From contig CAZESL010000018.1 of NCBI GenBank assembly GCA_964515215.1, positions 1 through 26,958 of the forward strand: 26,958 nt of DNA, read 5' to 3'. This DNA comes from SIG588 sp964515215 (GTDB taxonomy: Bacteria; Bacillota; Clostridia; Oscillospirales; Acutalibacteraceae). The position numbers and the translations under genes are program-made. Below are positions 1-6,903 of this stretch, one piece after another. The notes beneath the pieces were generated by a model that was not told the DNA's origin, ran no database searches, and was given only the letters and a program-made list of their open reading frames with translations. How positions within the stretch are numbered: the stretch's first letter is position 1; each line of letters begins with the position of its first letter.

Positions 1-127
1 GCGGATTTTCACTCACCCATTGTTAAAATACTCGCCAATACGGCAGTATTGGCTGTGTTTTTGCCTCGGTCGAGCAAAAATCCGCTCTTTCAAAAATCTG
101 CGACCGCAAAGCGAGGAGATTTCGAGG

Positions 128-190
128 GTTTTTTGTTTCGGTCGGGCGAAGGAATGCTCGCGCCTTGCGAGCACGGGCGAAGCAAAAAAC
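128..190. repeat. Long imperfect inverted repeat
   Basis: The outer arms 128-140 and 178-190 match at 12 of 13 positions (GTTTTTTGTTTCG against the complement of CGAAGCAAAAAAC). They enclose a perfect 7-bp inner stem, TGCTCGC (155-161) with GCGAGCA (167-173) and loop GCCTT. No gene overlaps it. Confidence 0.5.
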
Positions 191-300
191 ACCGAAATAT
201 CCCGCTTTACGGCGGGTTCGGGTTTGAATGCTCACCCTAACTAAAAAAGGGTGCACTCAACTTACGGTAAGTCAAATGCGCCCAGACGGTCGGCTTTGTT

Positions 301-350
301 CATTCTTTGTTCCACGTGGTGCTCCACTGTTCCGTCAGTCGCAAAGAATG
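301..350. repeat. 9-bp perfect inverted repeat with inner hairpin
   Basis: CATTCTTTG (301-309) and CAAAGAATG (342-350) are exact inverted copies. Between them GTGG (316-319) can pair with CCAC (324-327) around a TGCT loop. This may be part of a structured RNA or an operator; the role is unknown. Confidence 0.45.
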
Positions 351-460
351 TCGTAATATATAATTTACATAATTTACAATAGAGAGTATACCATATTTCG
401 CCGCGTTATGTCAAGAAGAAAGCACGTCGCATTCCGCGCGAAAATTTGTGTAAAACGCAA

Positions 461-495
461 CAAAGGGACACGGCTTCATTTGCCGTGTCCCTTTG
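461..495 (-). terminator. Rho-independent terminator of fba
   Basis: A perfect 14-bp stem (461-474 with 482-495, 7-nt loop) lies 6 nt after the fba stop codon. On the minus strand it is followed by TTGCGTTTT, a moderate T-rich tail. Confidence 0.8.
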
Positions 496-501
496 GAGTT
501 A

Positions 502-1365
502 TCAAGCCTTGTTGACCGAGCCGAACAGCTCCATCTTTTCCTTGACGGTCGCTTTGATCGCCTTGGTGCCGTCCGCGAGCAGTTTGCGGGGGTCGAAGCC
601 CTTGCCTTCAAGATCCTTGCCCGCTTCCACGTACGCACGGGTAGCCGCCGCAAACGCGAGCTGGCATTCGGTGTTCACGTTGACCTTGCACACGCCGAGG
701 TCGATCGCCTTCTTCACCTGCTCTTCGGGGATACCGGTACCGCCGTGCAGCACGAGCGGCATATCGCCGACAGCGTTCTTGATCTGCTCGAGCACGTCGA
801 AACGCAGACCCGGCCAGTTTTCGGGATACTTGCCGTGGATGTTGCCGATACCTGCCGCGAGGATATCCACGCCGAGATCGGCGATCTGCTTGCATTCCGC
901 GGGATCCGCGCATTCGCCCAGACCCACGACGCCGTCTTCCTCACCGCCGATGGAGCCGACCTCCGCTTCAATGGAGAGACCCAGCTGATGCGCCACGTGC
1001 ACGAGCTCGGTAGTCTTCGCGAGGTTCTCTTCGATCGGGTAGTGCGAGCCGTCAAACATGATGGACGAGAAGCCCGCCTGCACGCACTGATAGCACTGAT
1101 CGTAGGTGCCGTGATCGAGGTGCAGCGCCACCGGCACGGTGATGCCGAGCGTCTCGATCATCGCCTTCACCATGGCGGACACCACTTTGAAGCCGCCCAT
1201 ATATTTACCCGCACCTGCGGACACGCCGAGGATGACGGGGGAGTTGCACTCCTGTGCCGTCTCCAAAACCGCACGGGTCCACTCCAGATTGTTAATGTTA
1301 AACTGACCGACGGCATAGTGACCGTCACGCGCTTTTTGCATCATTTCTGCAGCCGAAACCAACAT
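502..1365 (-). CDS. fba: Class II fructose-bisphosphate aldolase
   Basis: This 287-aa cytoplasmic enzyme should cleave fructose 1,6-bisphosphate reversibly to dihydroxyacetone phosphate and glyceraldehyde 3-phosphate in glycolysis and gluconeogenesis, using a divalent metal. The zinc-site pattern is visible: LHLDHGT (81-87) gives the catalytic Asp84 and ligand His85, NIHGKY supplies His177, and LHGGTG supplies His207. The C-terminal NVNTEC motif (about 229-234) for phosphate binding is also present. Length is normal for the short class IIA group. The ATG is set by GGAGG at 1374-1378 with 8-nt spacing. The gene has its own promoter and terminator, so it appears monocistronic. A tagatose-bisphosphate aldolase is the main alternative, as the two subfamilies share these motifs. 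Confidence 0.95.
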   Translation of the reverse strand: MLVSAAEMMQKARDGHYAVGQFNINNLEWTRAVLETAQECNSPVILGVSAGAGKYMGGFKVVSAMVKAMIETLGITVPVALHLDHGTYDQCYQCVQAGFSSIMFDGSHYPIEENLAKTTELVHVAHQLGLSIEAEVGSIGGEEDGVVGLGECADPAECKQIADLGVDILAAGIGNIHGKYPENWPGLRFDVLEQIKNAVGDMPLVLHGGTGIPEEQVKKAIDLGVCKVNVNTECQLAFAAATRAYVEAGKDLEGKGFDPRKLLADGTKAIKATVKEKMELFGSVNKA

Positions 1366-1400
1366 AATAGTAACCTCCGTTAATTAAAATCACGCTTTTT

Positions 1401-1428
1401 ATTATACTCACTTTTCCGAAAAAAGCAA
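1401..1428 (-). promoter_or_regulatory. Sigma-A promoter of fba
   Basis: On the minus strand: -35 TTGCTT (1423-1428), 16-bp spacer, -10 TATAAT (1401-1406). The predicted start near 1394 gives a leader of about 28 nt before the ATG. Confidence 0.7.
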
Positions 1429-1455
1429 GGGTTATGACACTTTTTTCCCTTTATG

Positions 1456-1488
1456 ACAAAAACAGCCACAGCGGTTGGCTGCGGCTGT
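1456..1488 (-). terminator. Terminator of the dCMP-deaminase gene
   Basis: An 11-bp stem with one wobble pair (1462-1472 with 1478-1488, loop of 5) is followed on the minus strand by TTTTTG. It sits 11 nt past the stop codon. Confidence 0.8.
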
Positions 1489-1499
1489 GCAAAATTACA

Positions 1500-2003
1500 T
1501 TATTCGGCAACGTATTCGATCGAAATCTTGCGATCGCTCTTGAATTGGCGCAGGATCACGCCCGCCGCCGTCAGCATACGGCGCGAGGCACGGGTGGAAT
1601 CGGTCGCGGCGTATTTATCCGACAGATACACCACCTCACGAATACCCGCCTGAATGATCGCCTTCGCGCATTCGTTGCAAGGGAACAACGCCACGTACAG
1701 CCGTGCGCCGCGCAACGATTTGCCCCGTGCGTTCAAAATGGCGTTCAACTCCGCGTGCACCACGAAGGGGTACTTGGTATCACCGTAATCTCCCTCCCGC
1801 GCCCACGGGAATTCATCGTCCGAGCAGCCTGCCGGAAACCCGTTGTAGCCCGTCGAAAGGATCACGTTGCCGCCCGCAGGGTCGTCGTCCCCGCTGACGA
1901 TGCAGGCACCCACCTGCGTGCTCGGGTCTTTGCTGCGCTGTGCCGCGAGCATGGCGACCCCCATGAAAAATTCATCCCAACTGATATAACCTTCACGTTT
2001 CAT
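1500..2003 (-). CDS. dCMP deaminase family protein (ComEB-like)
   Basis: This 167-aa zinc-dependent cytidine/deoxycytidylate deaminase-fold protein would convert dCMP to dUMP, feeding dTMP synthesis. The zinc site is complete: HAE at 83-85 (His ligand and proton-shuttle Glu85) and PCNEC at 108-112 (two Cys ligands). The N-terminal part contains SKDPSTQVGA (24-33) and GYNGFPAG (52-59), both typical of the dCMP deaminase branch rather than tRNA adenosine or guanine deaminases. The ATG has GGGAGGG about 8 nt upstream (2011-2016). It is divergent from rmuC and the two promoters overlap. In B. subtilis the homologue sits beside competence genes; no competence gene is seen here. Confidence 0.9.
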   Translation of the reverse strand: MKREGYISWDEFFMGVAMLAAQRSKDPSTQVGACIVSGDDDPAGGNVILSTGYNGFPAGCSDDEFPWAREGDYGDTKYPFVVHAELNAILNARGKSLRGARLYVALFPCNECAKAIIQAGIREVVYLSDKYAATDSTRASRRMLTAAGVILRQFKSDRKISIEYVAE

Positions 2004-2027
2004 ATGTACACCCTCCCGTTCCCCACC

Positions 2028-2056
2028 ATTATATACGATAAAGTACGACTTGACAA
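2028..2056 (-). promoter_or_regulatory. Sigma-A promoter of the dCMP-deaminase gene
   Basis: Minus strand: -35 TTGTCA (2051-2056), 17-bp spacer, -10 TATAAT (2028-2033). The -35 shares five bases with the -35 of the divergent rmuC promoter. Confidence 0.75.
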
Positions 2057-2078
2057 GCCCGAAATTTTATTCTATAAT
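2050..2078 (+). promoter_or_regulatory. Consensus sigma-A promoter of rmuC
   Basis: TTGACA (2050-2055), exactly 17 bp, TATAAT (2073-2078): a perfect consensus. Its position rules out an upstream start codon for rmuC, because any start at 2050 would lie inside the -35. Confidence 0.85.
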
Positions 2079-2106
2079 TGAGGAAAACATTTGTTCGGAG
2101 GACGCT

Positions 2107-3261
2107 ATGGAAATATACGTTACGTGGGGGTTGCTGGCGGTCGTTATCGTGTTGCTTTTGACGGTGCTGTTGCGCCGTCCGCAGGATAACGGGAGCGAGG
2201 CACGTCTGCGCGAGGAACTGCGCGCCCTGCGACGGGAGAATGCGGAATCCCGCGCGGCGGAGCAGGAGCGCTTGTATCAGACGCTGAACACGCAATCCGA
2301 CCGTTTGAACCGCACGCTGTCCGAGGCGGTGGCGCGCCTGCAAGAGAGCAACGAGCAAAAGCTGGAACAAATGCGGGCCACGGTGGATGAAAAACTCACT
2401 TCCACCCTGCAAAAGCGGTTGGACACCAGTTTTCAGGCGGTGGGTGAACAACTGCAAAACGTCTACCGTTCGCTGGGCGAGATGAAGGAACTCGCAGGCG
2501 GCGTGAGCGACCTGCAACGCGCCCTTTCCAACGTCAAGGTGCGCGGCACGTGGGCCGAAGTGCAACTCGGCAATCTGTTGGAGCAGACCTTAACACCCGA
2601 CCAGTTTGAGCGTAACGTATCGGTGCGTAACAACAACGAGCGGGTGGAGTTTGCGGTGAAGATCCCCTCCCGCGATGAAGAGGGCAAATTCGTGTGGTTG
2701 CCCATCGACTCGAAGTTCCCGCAGGAGGATTATCTGCGGCTGTCCGAGGCCGCCGACCGCGCCGACCGCACGGCGGTGGAAGAAGCGGCGAAGGCATTGG
2801 AACAGATCATTAAGCGTGAAGCGGCGGACATTTCGCGTCTGTACATCAACGTGCCCGCCACCACCGATTTTGCCATTCTGTTTTTGCCCACCGAAGGGCT
2901 GTACGCCGAGGTACTGCGCCGCCCGGGTCTTGCGGAGGAATTACAACAGAAATACCGCGTGATGGTGTGCGGCCCCACCACCATCACCGCGTTTTTGAAC
3001 ACACTGCGTATGGGCTTTCGCACCATCGCGCTCGACCGCCGCGCCGCCGAGGTGTGGAAGGTGCTGGGTGCCGCCAAGGCGCAGTATGAAAAATTCGGCG
3101 TGGCACTGGATAAGATCCAACGCAAAATTGAAGAAGCGGGCAACACGCTCGAAGACGCCCGCAACCGTAACCGCATCATTCAAAAGAATCTGCGCGGGGT
3201 GGAAGAACTCGCCCCCGCCGAAGCGGACGGCATCTTGGAATTGCCGACAACGGACGAATAA
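2107..3261 (+). CDS. rmuC: DNA recombination protein RmuC
   Basis: This 384-aa protein has an N-terminal membrane anchor (about residues 6-22). A long coiled coil rich in Glu, Arg and Gln follows (about 28-120), and then the RmuC nuclease-like domain (about 125-370). Recognisable stretches are VRGTWAEVQLGNLLE, the PIDSKFP motif, and a conserved VMVCGPTT region. RmuC proteins limit DNA inversion and are thought to act as nucleases on DNA structures; the biochemical role is not settled. The start at 2107 has GGAGG (2097-2101) 5 nt upstream and lies downstream of the consensus promoter. The gene is followed by its own terminator, so it is probably transcribed alone. Confidence 0.93.
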   Translation: MEIYVTWGLLAVVIVLLLTVLLRRPQDNGSEARLREELRALRRENAESRAAEQERLYQTLNTQSDRLNRTLSEAVARLQESNEQKLEQMRATVDEKLTSTLQKRLDTSFQAVGEQLQNVYRSLGEMKELAGGVSDLQRALSNVKVRGTWAEVQLGNLLEQTLTPDQFERNVSVRNNNERVEFAVKIPSRDEEGKFVWLPIDSKFPQEDYLRLSEAADRADRTAVEEAAKALEQIIKREAADISRLYINVPATTDFAILFLPTEGLYAEVLRRPGLAEELQQKYRVMVCGPTTITAFLNTLRMGFRTIALDRRAAEVWKVLGAAKAQYEKFGVALDKIQRKIEEAGNTLEDARNRNRIIQKNLRGVEELAPAEADGILELPTTDE

Positions 3262-3265
3262 CGTA

Positions 3266-3293
3266 GGGGGCAACGCATAGTTGCCCCCTCTTT
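3266..3293 (+). terminator. Terminator of rmuC
   Basis: A perfect 9-bp stem, GGGGGCAAC (3266-3274) with GTTGCCCCC (3280-3288) and a GCATA loop, begins 4 nt after the rmuC stop. The tail TCTTTGCTT is only moderately T-rich. Confidence 0.75.
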
Positions 3294-3295
3294 GC

Positions 3296-3324
3296 TTGCA
3301 AATCCCTTCGCGGTATGGTAGTAT
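3296..3324 (+). promoter_or_regulatory. Likely promoter of the XRE regulator
   Basis: TTGCAA (3296-3301), 17 bp, TAGTAT (3319-3324). An overlapping TATACT (3322-3327) is an alternative -10 with a poorer 20-bp spacing. Confidence 0.5.
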
Positions 3325-3349
3325 ACTCTCACAAAGGAATGGTATATCT

Positions 3350-4045
3350 ATGACCATTGAGATGGCCGACCGCTTGATCACACTGCGACGGGCACGCGGT
3401 CTTTCACAGCGCGACGTGGCACACCACCTTGGTGTATCGCGGCAGGCGGTAAGCAAGTGGGAACAAGCCGATTCTTCTCCCGATACCGATAACTTGATCG
3501 CCTTGCTGCAACTGTACGGTGTGTCGTGGGGGGAGTTTATGAGGCAGGAACCGTCCGCCACCGTTCCCCATCCCACCGCACCGTGCTCGCCGCCCGATCC
3601 GAATTTCAGCTTTGCCGAAGAAGAAACACCCGAAGAAAGAGCGATCGCACTCGCCGCTTTCTGTGAAGAGCAAGAAAAACTTTACGAACGTGGGAAGCGT
3701 ATCGTGCGCACGGTGATCGTCATCGAAGCGATCTTCACAGCCCTCTCCTTGTTTGGGGACGGCAACCCCTTGTCACTCATCCTATCCATCGTCGTACTCG
3801 TCTGTTTGTGGAAAGGTAAGCCGTGGGCGCGCTGGTTCTACGTCGTTTCGTGCGGTCTGAGAGCGTTCTCGTCGGTTTTGCTCCTCTCGGGACTGCTCGG
3901 TGAAGCCGCCACCGCGGGCGGGATCGTCTATCTTTTGGCGGCGCTCATAGCGCTGATGCTTTTGTATTATGCCGCCACCTGCGTGCTGTTTTTCCGCAGC
4001 CGCGCGGTAGAGGAATATTTGTACGCGCAACACACCGACCGATAA
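3350..4045 (+). CDS. XRE-family regulator with membrane domain
   Basis: This 231-aa protein joins an N-terminal Cro/C1-type helix-turn-helix (about 6-62, with RGLSQRDVAHHLGVSRQAVSKWE) to a C-terminal part with four hydrophobic segments (about 118-136, 139-155, 159-183 and 190-214). A Pro- and Glu-rich linker (66-97) separates them. It should therefore be a DNA-binding protein held at the membrane, perhaps sensing something there; the target genes are unknown. The ATG at 3350 is preceded by AAAGGA (3333-3338) with a long 11-nt spacing. A second in-frame ATG lies at 3362. It stands alone between two terminators with no partner gene, so the context gives no clue to the signal. Confidence 0.8.
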   Translation: MTIEMADRLITLRRARGLSQRDVAHHLGVSRQAVSKWEQADSSPDTDNLIALLQLYGVSWGEFMRQEPSATVPHPTAPCSPPDPNFSFAEEETPEERAIALAAFCEEQEKLYERGKRIVRTVIVIEAIFTALSLFGDGNPLSLILSIVVLVCLWKGKPWARWFYVVSCGLRAFSSVLLLSGLLGEAATAGGIVYLLAALIALMLLYYAATCVLFFRSRAVEEYLYAQHTDR

Positions 4046-4053
4046 ACGAAAAC

Positions 4054-4094
4054 ACAACACCGCCGACAGTCTTTCATCGGCGGTGTTGTTTGTT
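4054..4094. terminator. Bidirectional terminator
   Basis: A 13-bp perfect stem (4054-4066 with 4077-4089, 10-nt loop) lies between the stop codons of the plus-strand XRE gene and the minus-strand transposase gene. T-rich tails follow on both strands (TTGTT on plus, GTTTTCGTTTA on minus). Confidence 0.8.
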
Positions 4095-4653
4095 ACGGGG
4101 TGTATAGGTCTTCTTCCAACCATCGCGCAGGATTCCCATCAATATATCGCCAATGCTCGTCATAGTCTTGTTGGTTGCGAATGATGTGATCATACGAACG
4201 CCGTTGCCAAATATTCACACCGTATTCTTTGTTACAAAAACGTTTGAATGTCGAGACAAACCGTGCCAACGCTGAATTTTGCACCGTAGGGACCGGCGTC
4301 CTCGACGGTCCGTTTTCCGGCGTCCTCGACGGTCCGTTTTCCGACGTCCTCGACGGTCCGTTTTCCGACACACCGTTTTCAATTCGCAAAAGAAGATGAA
4401 TGTGGTTGGGCATGATAACGTAGTTCTCCACCGTAAGATGGGTGTAAAAATCGCTCATTTGCCGTATATATTTATCTGCAATCTCACCGTATTTTGTCAA
4501 TTCTACGTGCGGACCGTCGAGGACGCCGGTCCCTACAACGCGCGACAAAATTGAGCGGCGGTTTTCGGTACATATCGTCACAAAAACAATGCATGGCGCA
4601 TTATAATCAAAGCACGAAAGACGCACGGTCTTCCTTTGCGGCCGCTCGTTCAC
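4093..4653 (-). CDS. Y1/REP-associated tyrosine transposase
   Basis: This 186-aa IS200-like single-strand transposase has the HUH motif in MPNHIHLLL (His84 and His86) and a candidate nucleophile Tyr154 in RRSYDHIIRN, so it may be active. Residues 96-119 are three copies of an 8-residue unit (SENGPSRT-like) encoded by 24-bp DNA repeats. Residues 40-48 are encoded by the inverted copy of the same repeat. The start is GTG: an in-frame stop lies only 6 nt upstream of it, and GAGG precedes it by 4 nt. It lies 37 nt downstream of rsmA on the same strand and may be cotranscribed. Codon use looks AT-richer than its neighbours, in keeping with acquisition. No terminal inverted repeats or second IS gene were seen, so it fits a RAYT better than a full insertion sequence. 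Confidence 0.85.
   Translation of the reverse strand: MNERPQRKTVRLSCFDYNAPCIVFVTICTENRRSILSRVVGTGVLDGPHVELTKYGEIADKYIRQMSDFYTHLTVENYVIMPNHIHLLLRIENGVSENGPSRTSENGPSRTPENGPSRTPVPTVQNSALARFVSTFKRFCNKEYGVNIWQRRSYDHIIRNQQDYDEHWRYIDGNPARWLEEDLYTP
4286..4312 (+). repeat. REP-like unit, inverted partner of 4510-4536
   Basis: These 27 nt are the exact reverse complement of 4510-4536. Within the unit GGACCG (4290-4295) can pair with CGGTCC (4306-4311) around a 10-nt loop, the imperfect-palindrome form typical of REP elements. Confidence 0.8.
4297..4368 (+). repeat. Three tandem 24-bp repeats inside the transposase gene
   Basis: The copies at 4297-4320, 4321-4344 and 4345-4368 differ only at the last base. 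Each contains CGTCCTCGACGGTCCG, the core of the REP-like unit. As 24 is a multiple of three the reading frame is kept. Confidence 0.9.
4510..4536 (-). repeat. REP-like unit, inverted copy
   Basis: A perfect 27-nt inverted copy of 4286-4312, about 200 nt away and also inside the transposase coding sequence. Confidence 0.85.
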
Positions 4654-4690
4654 TGCACCTCATCCTCAATCTGCAATTCTTGAAAATTCC

Positions 4691-5542
4691 CTACGGTGTC
4701 ACCGCATCGGCTATCGCCGCAAATTGCGCAAGCGACAACTCCTCTGCACGGGCGGTGGGCGACACCCCCGCCGCAGCAAGTGCCGCACGCAGGCGCTCGC
4801 GGTCGGACACCGCGGACGAGAACGAATTCGACACCGTCTTGCGGCGCTGTCCGAATCCCGCGCGGATAAGGCGGAACATCATTTTTTCATCCTTCACCGC
4901 AACGGGCGGGGTCTTCCGCACCGTTAAACGGATCACCGCACTGTCCACGTTCGGGGCGGGCATAAAACTCCCGCGGGAGACGTCGAACAGTTTCTCCGCT
5001 TCGGCGTAGTACGCCACCGCGAGGGTCACCGCCCCTGCGGCACGGGTACCCACGGCGGCGCACAAACGGTCGGCGGCCTCGCGTTGCACCATCACGGTGA
5101 GCGAATCGATCGGCAGACGGCTTTCGAGCAACGCCATGATCAGCGGCGACGTGATGTAATACGGCAGATTGGCACACACCGACACACGGCGGTCGCCGAA
5201 CTTCTCGCGAATAAGGGCGTGCAGATCCAGTTTTAAGGCGTCGCCGTGTACCACGGTCACGTTGTCGCACTCGCCGAGCGTTTCGCGAAGCACGGGCAAC
5301 AGACGGTCGTCCAGTTCAATGGCGACCACCTGTCCCGCCACCGCGGCAAGTTCTTTGGTGAGTACCCCGACACCGGGGCCGATCTCCAGCGCCCCGCCCT
5401 CGCGGTCGGCACCGCACGCCGCCGCCATGCGCGGACAGACGGACGGGTTTACCAAAAAATTCTGCCCGAGTTTTTTGGAAAAAGAAAAGCCGTGGCGCGA
5501 CAACAGATCGCGCAAGTAGGCGATATCGGTCAATTGCGGCAT
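4691..5542 (-). CDS. rsmA: 16S rRNA dimethyladenosine transferase RsmA (KsgA)
   Basis: This 283-aa S-adenosylmethionine-dependent enzyme dimethylates two adjacent adenines near the 3' end of 16S rRNA during 30S assembly. Visible motifs are KKLGQNFL (23-30), the SAM-binding EIGPGVG (53-59), AIELD (74-78) and the catalytic NLPYYIT (125-131). The smaller C-terminal helical domain follows. Length fits the family. Its ATG overlaps the stop codon of the upstream carboxypeptidase-like gene by one base (TAATG), so translation is probably coupled. In many Firmicutes ksgA sits beside rnmV, which is not the case here. Confidence 0.96.
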   Translation of the reverse strand: MPQLTDIAYLRDLLSRHGFSFSKKLGQNFLVNPSVCPRMAAACGADREGGALEIGPGVGVLTKELAAVAGQVVAIELDDRLLPVLRETLGECDNVTVVHGDALKLDLHALIREKFGDRRVSVCANLPYYITSPLIMALLESRLPIDSLTVMVQREAADRLCAAVGTRAAGAVTLAVAYYAEAEKLFDVSRGSFMPAPNVDSAVIRLTVRKTPPVAVKDEKMMFRLIRAGFGQRRKTVSNSFSSAVSDRERLRAALAAAGVSPTARAEELSLAQFAAIADAVTP

Positions 5543-6900
5543 TACTTACGTCCTCTCTTTCTCCTGCGGCGACGGCGGTTGTGCACCACACTGAGTGCCA
5601 CGTATCCGCCCACCAGCAAAAGGAACAGGCCGATACCGACATACAGCCATGCCGAGGTGAACACCCGACGGACACCACGCCATATCAACAGCACATTACT
5701 GCGTTCGAGCGACGCACCCGCGATCATCGGCACTTCGCCTATTTTTTGGTCGAGGTGAATATACAGCTCCACCCGCCCGTAATCGGTACCTTTTTGAATC
5801 GGCGCATCCACCGCTTCTTCGCTGTTCAACACGGGCTTCAGTATCACGGTGGCTACGTCCAATTCATTGGGCACCACCGTGCCGAACGAGCCGCCCGTCA
5901 CCAGCACCACCGTATCCTGCGACCACGCGAGGTCCACGGGCAGTTGCGACACGGGCTGTCCTTCGGACAGCAGTATCTTATATGAAAAATTGTTAAACGC
6001 CCACTCGTAGAGATTTTGGGTATCCTCAAAATGGGCGATCGCGCGGTCGGTACCGTCGGCGGCGGCACTGCCGAGTACCACCGCCATATAGCGGTAACCG
6101 CCGTCCTTCGCCACCGAGACCATACACCGCCCCGCTTCGTCCGCATAGCCCGTGCGTCCGAATTCCAGTTTGGAATAGTAACTGTCGGTAATGGGACGGA
6201 GCATCGAATTCACCGTGGCGCGCTGTTGTTTCGCACCCACGATGGGATTGACTTCATAGTTACGCACACCCATCATCGCAACCAATTCGGGATATTCCAT
6301 CGCCGCCCGCATGATCTTTGCAAGATCCCGCGCGGTAGTATATTGCCCGAGTGCATCCAACCCCGTGACGTTGGCAAAGGCGGTGTCGTTACACCCGAGT
6401 TCCCGCGCAAGGTGGTTCATACCGTCCAAAAACGCGGTCACACTGCCCGAAACGGCGGTGCACAGCGTAACACACGCATCCGCCGCCGTTTCCGCCATCG
6501 AAGCGGTCAAAAGGTCGCGCAACGTCCACGTATCCCCGATCTGCATCCCCATCACACCGAGACCCGTGCCGGTGATCTGCAGATAACACGAACGGTCGTA
6601 CACCCCCGTTGCGGTGTCGATATCCAAGTTGCGGGCGCGTATCTCACGAATGGCGTACAACCCCACCATCACCCGCACGGTGGCGGAGGGAGAACGGCGC
6701 ACGTCCGCTTCCCGCTCGAACAGCACCGCATCCTGTGTGGAGTCACTGCCGATATACATCAAAAGTGCCGATTCGGCGTTCACCGTCACCTCTTCGGGCA
6801 GGACGTAGGATGCCCCTGCCGCAAGCGGCGTGACAAGCAACGTCCAAAGCAATACAGCCGTCGCCGTGATCGCCCAAAACCGTTTCATACCGTGTTTCAT
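5542..6900 (-). CDS. Catalytically degenerate D-Ala-D-Ala carboxypeptidase homologue (PBP5/DacF fold)
   Basis: This 452-aa exported protein has a signal segment (about 8-30), an S11-peptidase (PBP5-like) domain (about 38-280), a C-terminal beta domain (about 310-392), a membrane helix (about 417-439) and a basic tail of Arg/Lys. Fold landmarks align well, but all three active-site motifs are changed. The SxxK nucleophile region reads SPSATVRVM, with Ala73 at the serine position and Arg76 at the lysine position. SxN is replaced by Thr138-Ala-Ala, and KTG by Arg249-Thr-Gly. The only SxxK-like string (262-265) lies after the third motif, in the wrong place. Active homologues trim peptidoglycan pentapeptides; this one should not be acylated by substrate or penicillin. 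It is preceded by a flavin-reductase-like gene (3 nt) and followed by rsmA (1-nt overlap). A binding or scaffolding role at the cell envelope is inference. The in-frame ATG at 6888 is an alternative start. Confidence 0.85.
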   Translation of the reverse strand: MKHGMKRFWAITATAVLLWTLLVTPLAAGASYVLPEEVTVNAESALLMYIGSDSTQDAVLFEREADVRRSPSATVRVMVGLYAIREIRARNLDIDTATGVYDRSCYLQITGTGLGVMGMQIGDTWTLRDLLTASMAETAADACVTLCTAVSGSVTAFLDGMNHLARELGCNDTAFANVTGLDALGQYTTARDLAKIMRAAMEYPELVAMMGVRNYEVNPIVGAKQQRATVNSMLRPITDSYYSKLEFGRTGYADEAGRCMVSVAKDGGYRYMAVVLGSAAADGTDRAIAHFEDTQNLYEWAFNNFSYKILLSEGQPVSQLPVDLAWSQDTVVLVTGGSFGTVVPNELDVATVILKPVLNSEEAVDAPIQKGTDYGRVELYIHLDQKIGEVPMIAGASLERSNVLLIWRGVRRVFTSAWLYVGIGLFLLLVGGYVALSVVHNRRRRRRKRGRK

Positions 6901-6903
6901 TCC

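Larger units (their letters stand above)
1..460. other. Hairpin-rich non-coding stretch
   Basis: No convincing gene lies here: the short open frames overlap on both strands, lack ribosome sites and resemble no family I know. The stretch is instead packed with small inverted repeats. They are GCCAATAC/GTATTGGC (34-41 with 46-53, loop GGCA), an imperfect long stem 128-140 with 178-190 enclosing TGCTCGC/GCGAGCA (155-161 with 167-173), CCCGC/GCGGG (201-216), CACCCT/AGGGTG (233-253), and CATTCTTTG/CAAAGAATG (301-350). From about 350 to 410 the sequence turns AT-rich. It could be a structured RNA, the end of a longer non-coding element cut by the window edge, or a dispersed intergenic repeat. The sequence alone does not decide. 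Confidence 0.4.

Noticed and set aside
20..256. Small open frames in the first 260 bases
   Set aside because: They overlap on both strands, have no ribosome site or family resemblance, and lie in hairpin-rich sequence.
2050..2106. Upstream alternative start of rmuC
   Set aside because: It would begin inside the -35 of a consensus promoter and lacks a ribosome site; 2107 has GGAGG at 5 nt.
4297..4368. CRISPR-like array
   Set aside because: The 24-bp units are directly tandem without spacers and lie inside a coding sequence; no cas gene is present.
6100..6125. SxxK string (residues 262-265) as a relocated nucleophile in the carboxypeptidase homologue
   Set aside because: It lies after the third motif, where active homologues carry a similar non-catalytic string, not on the catalytic helix.
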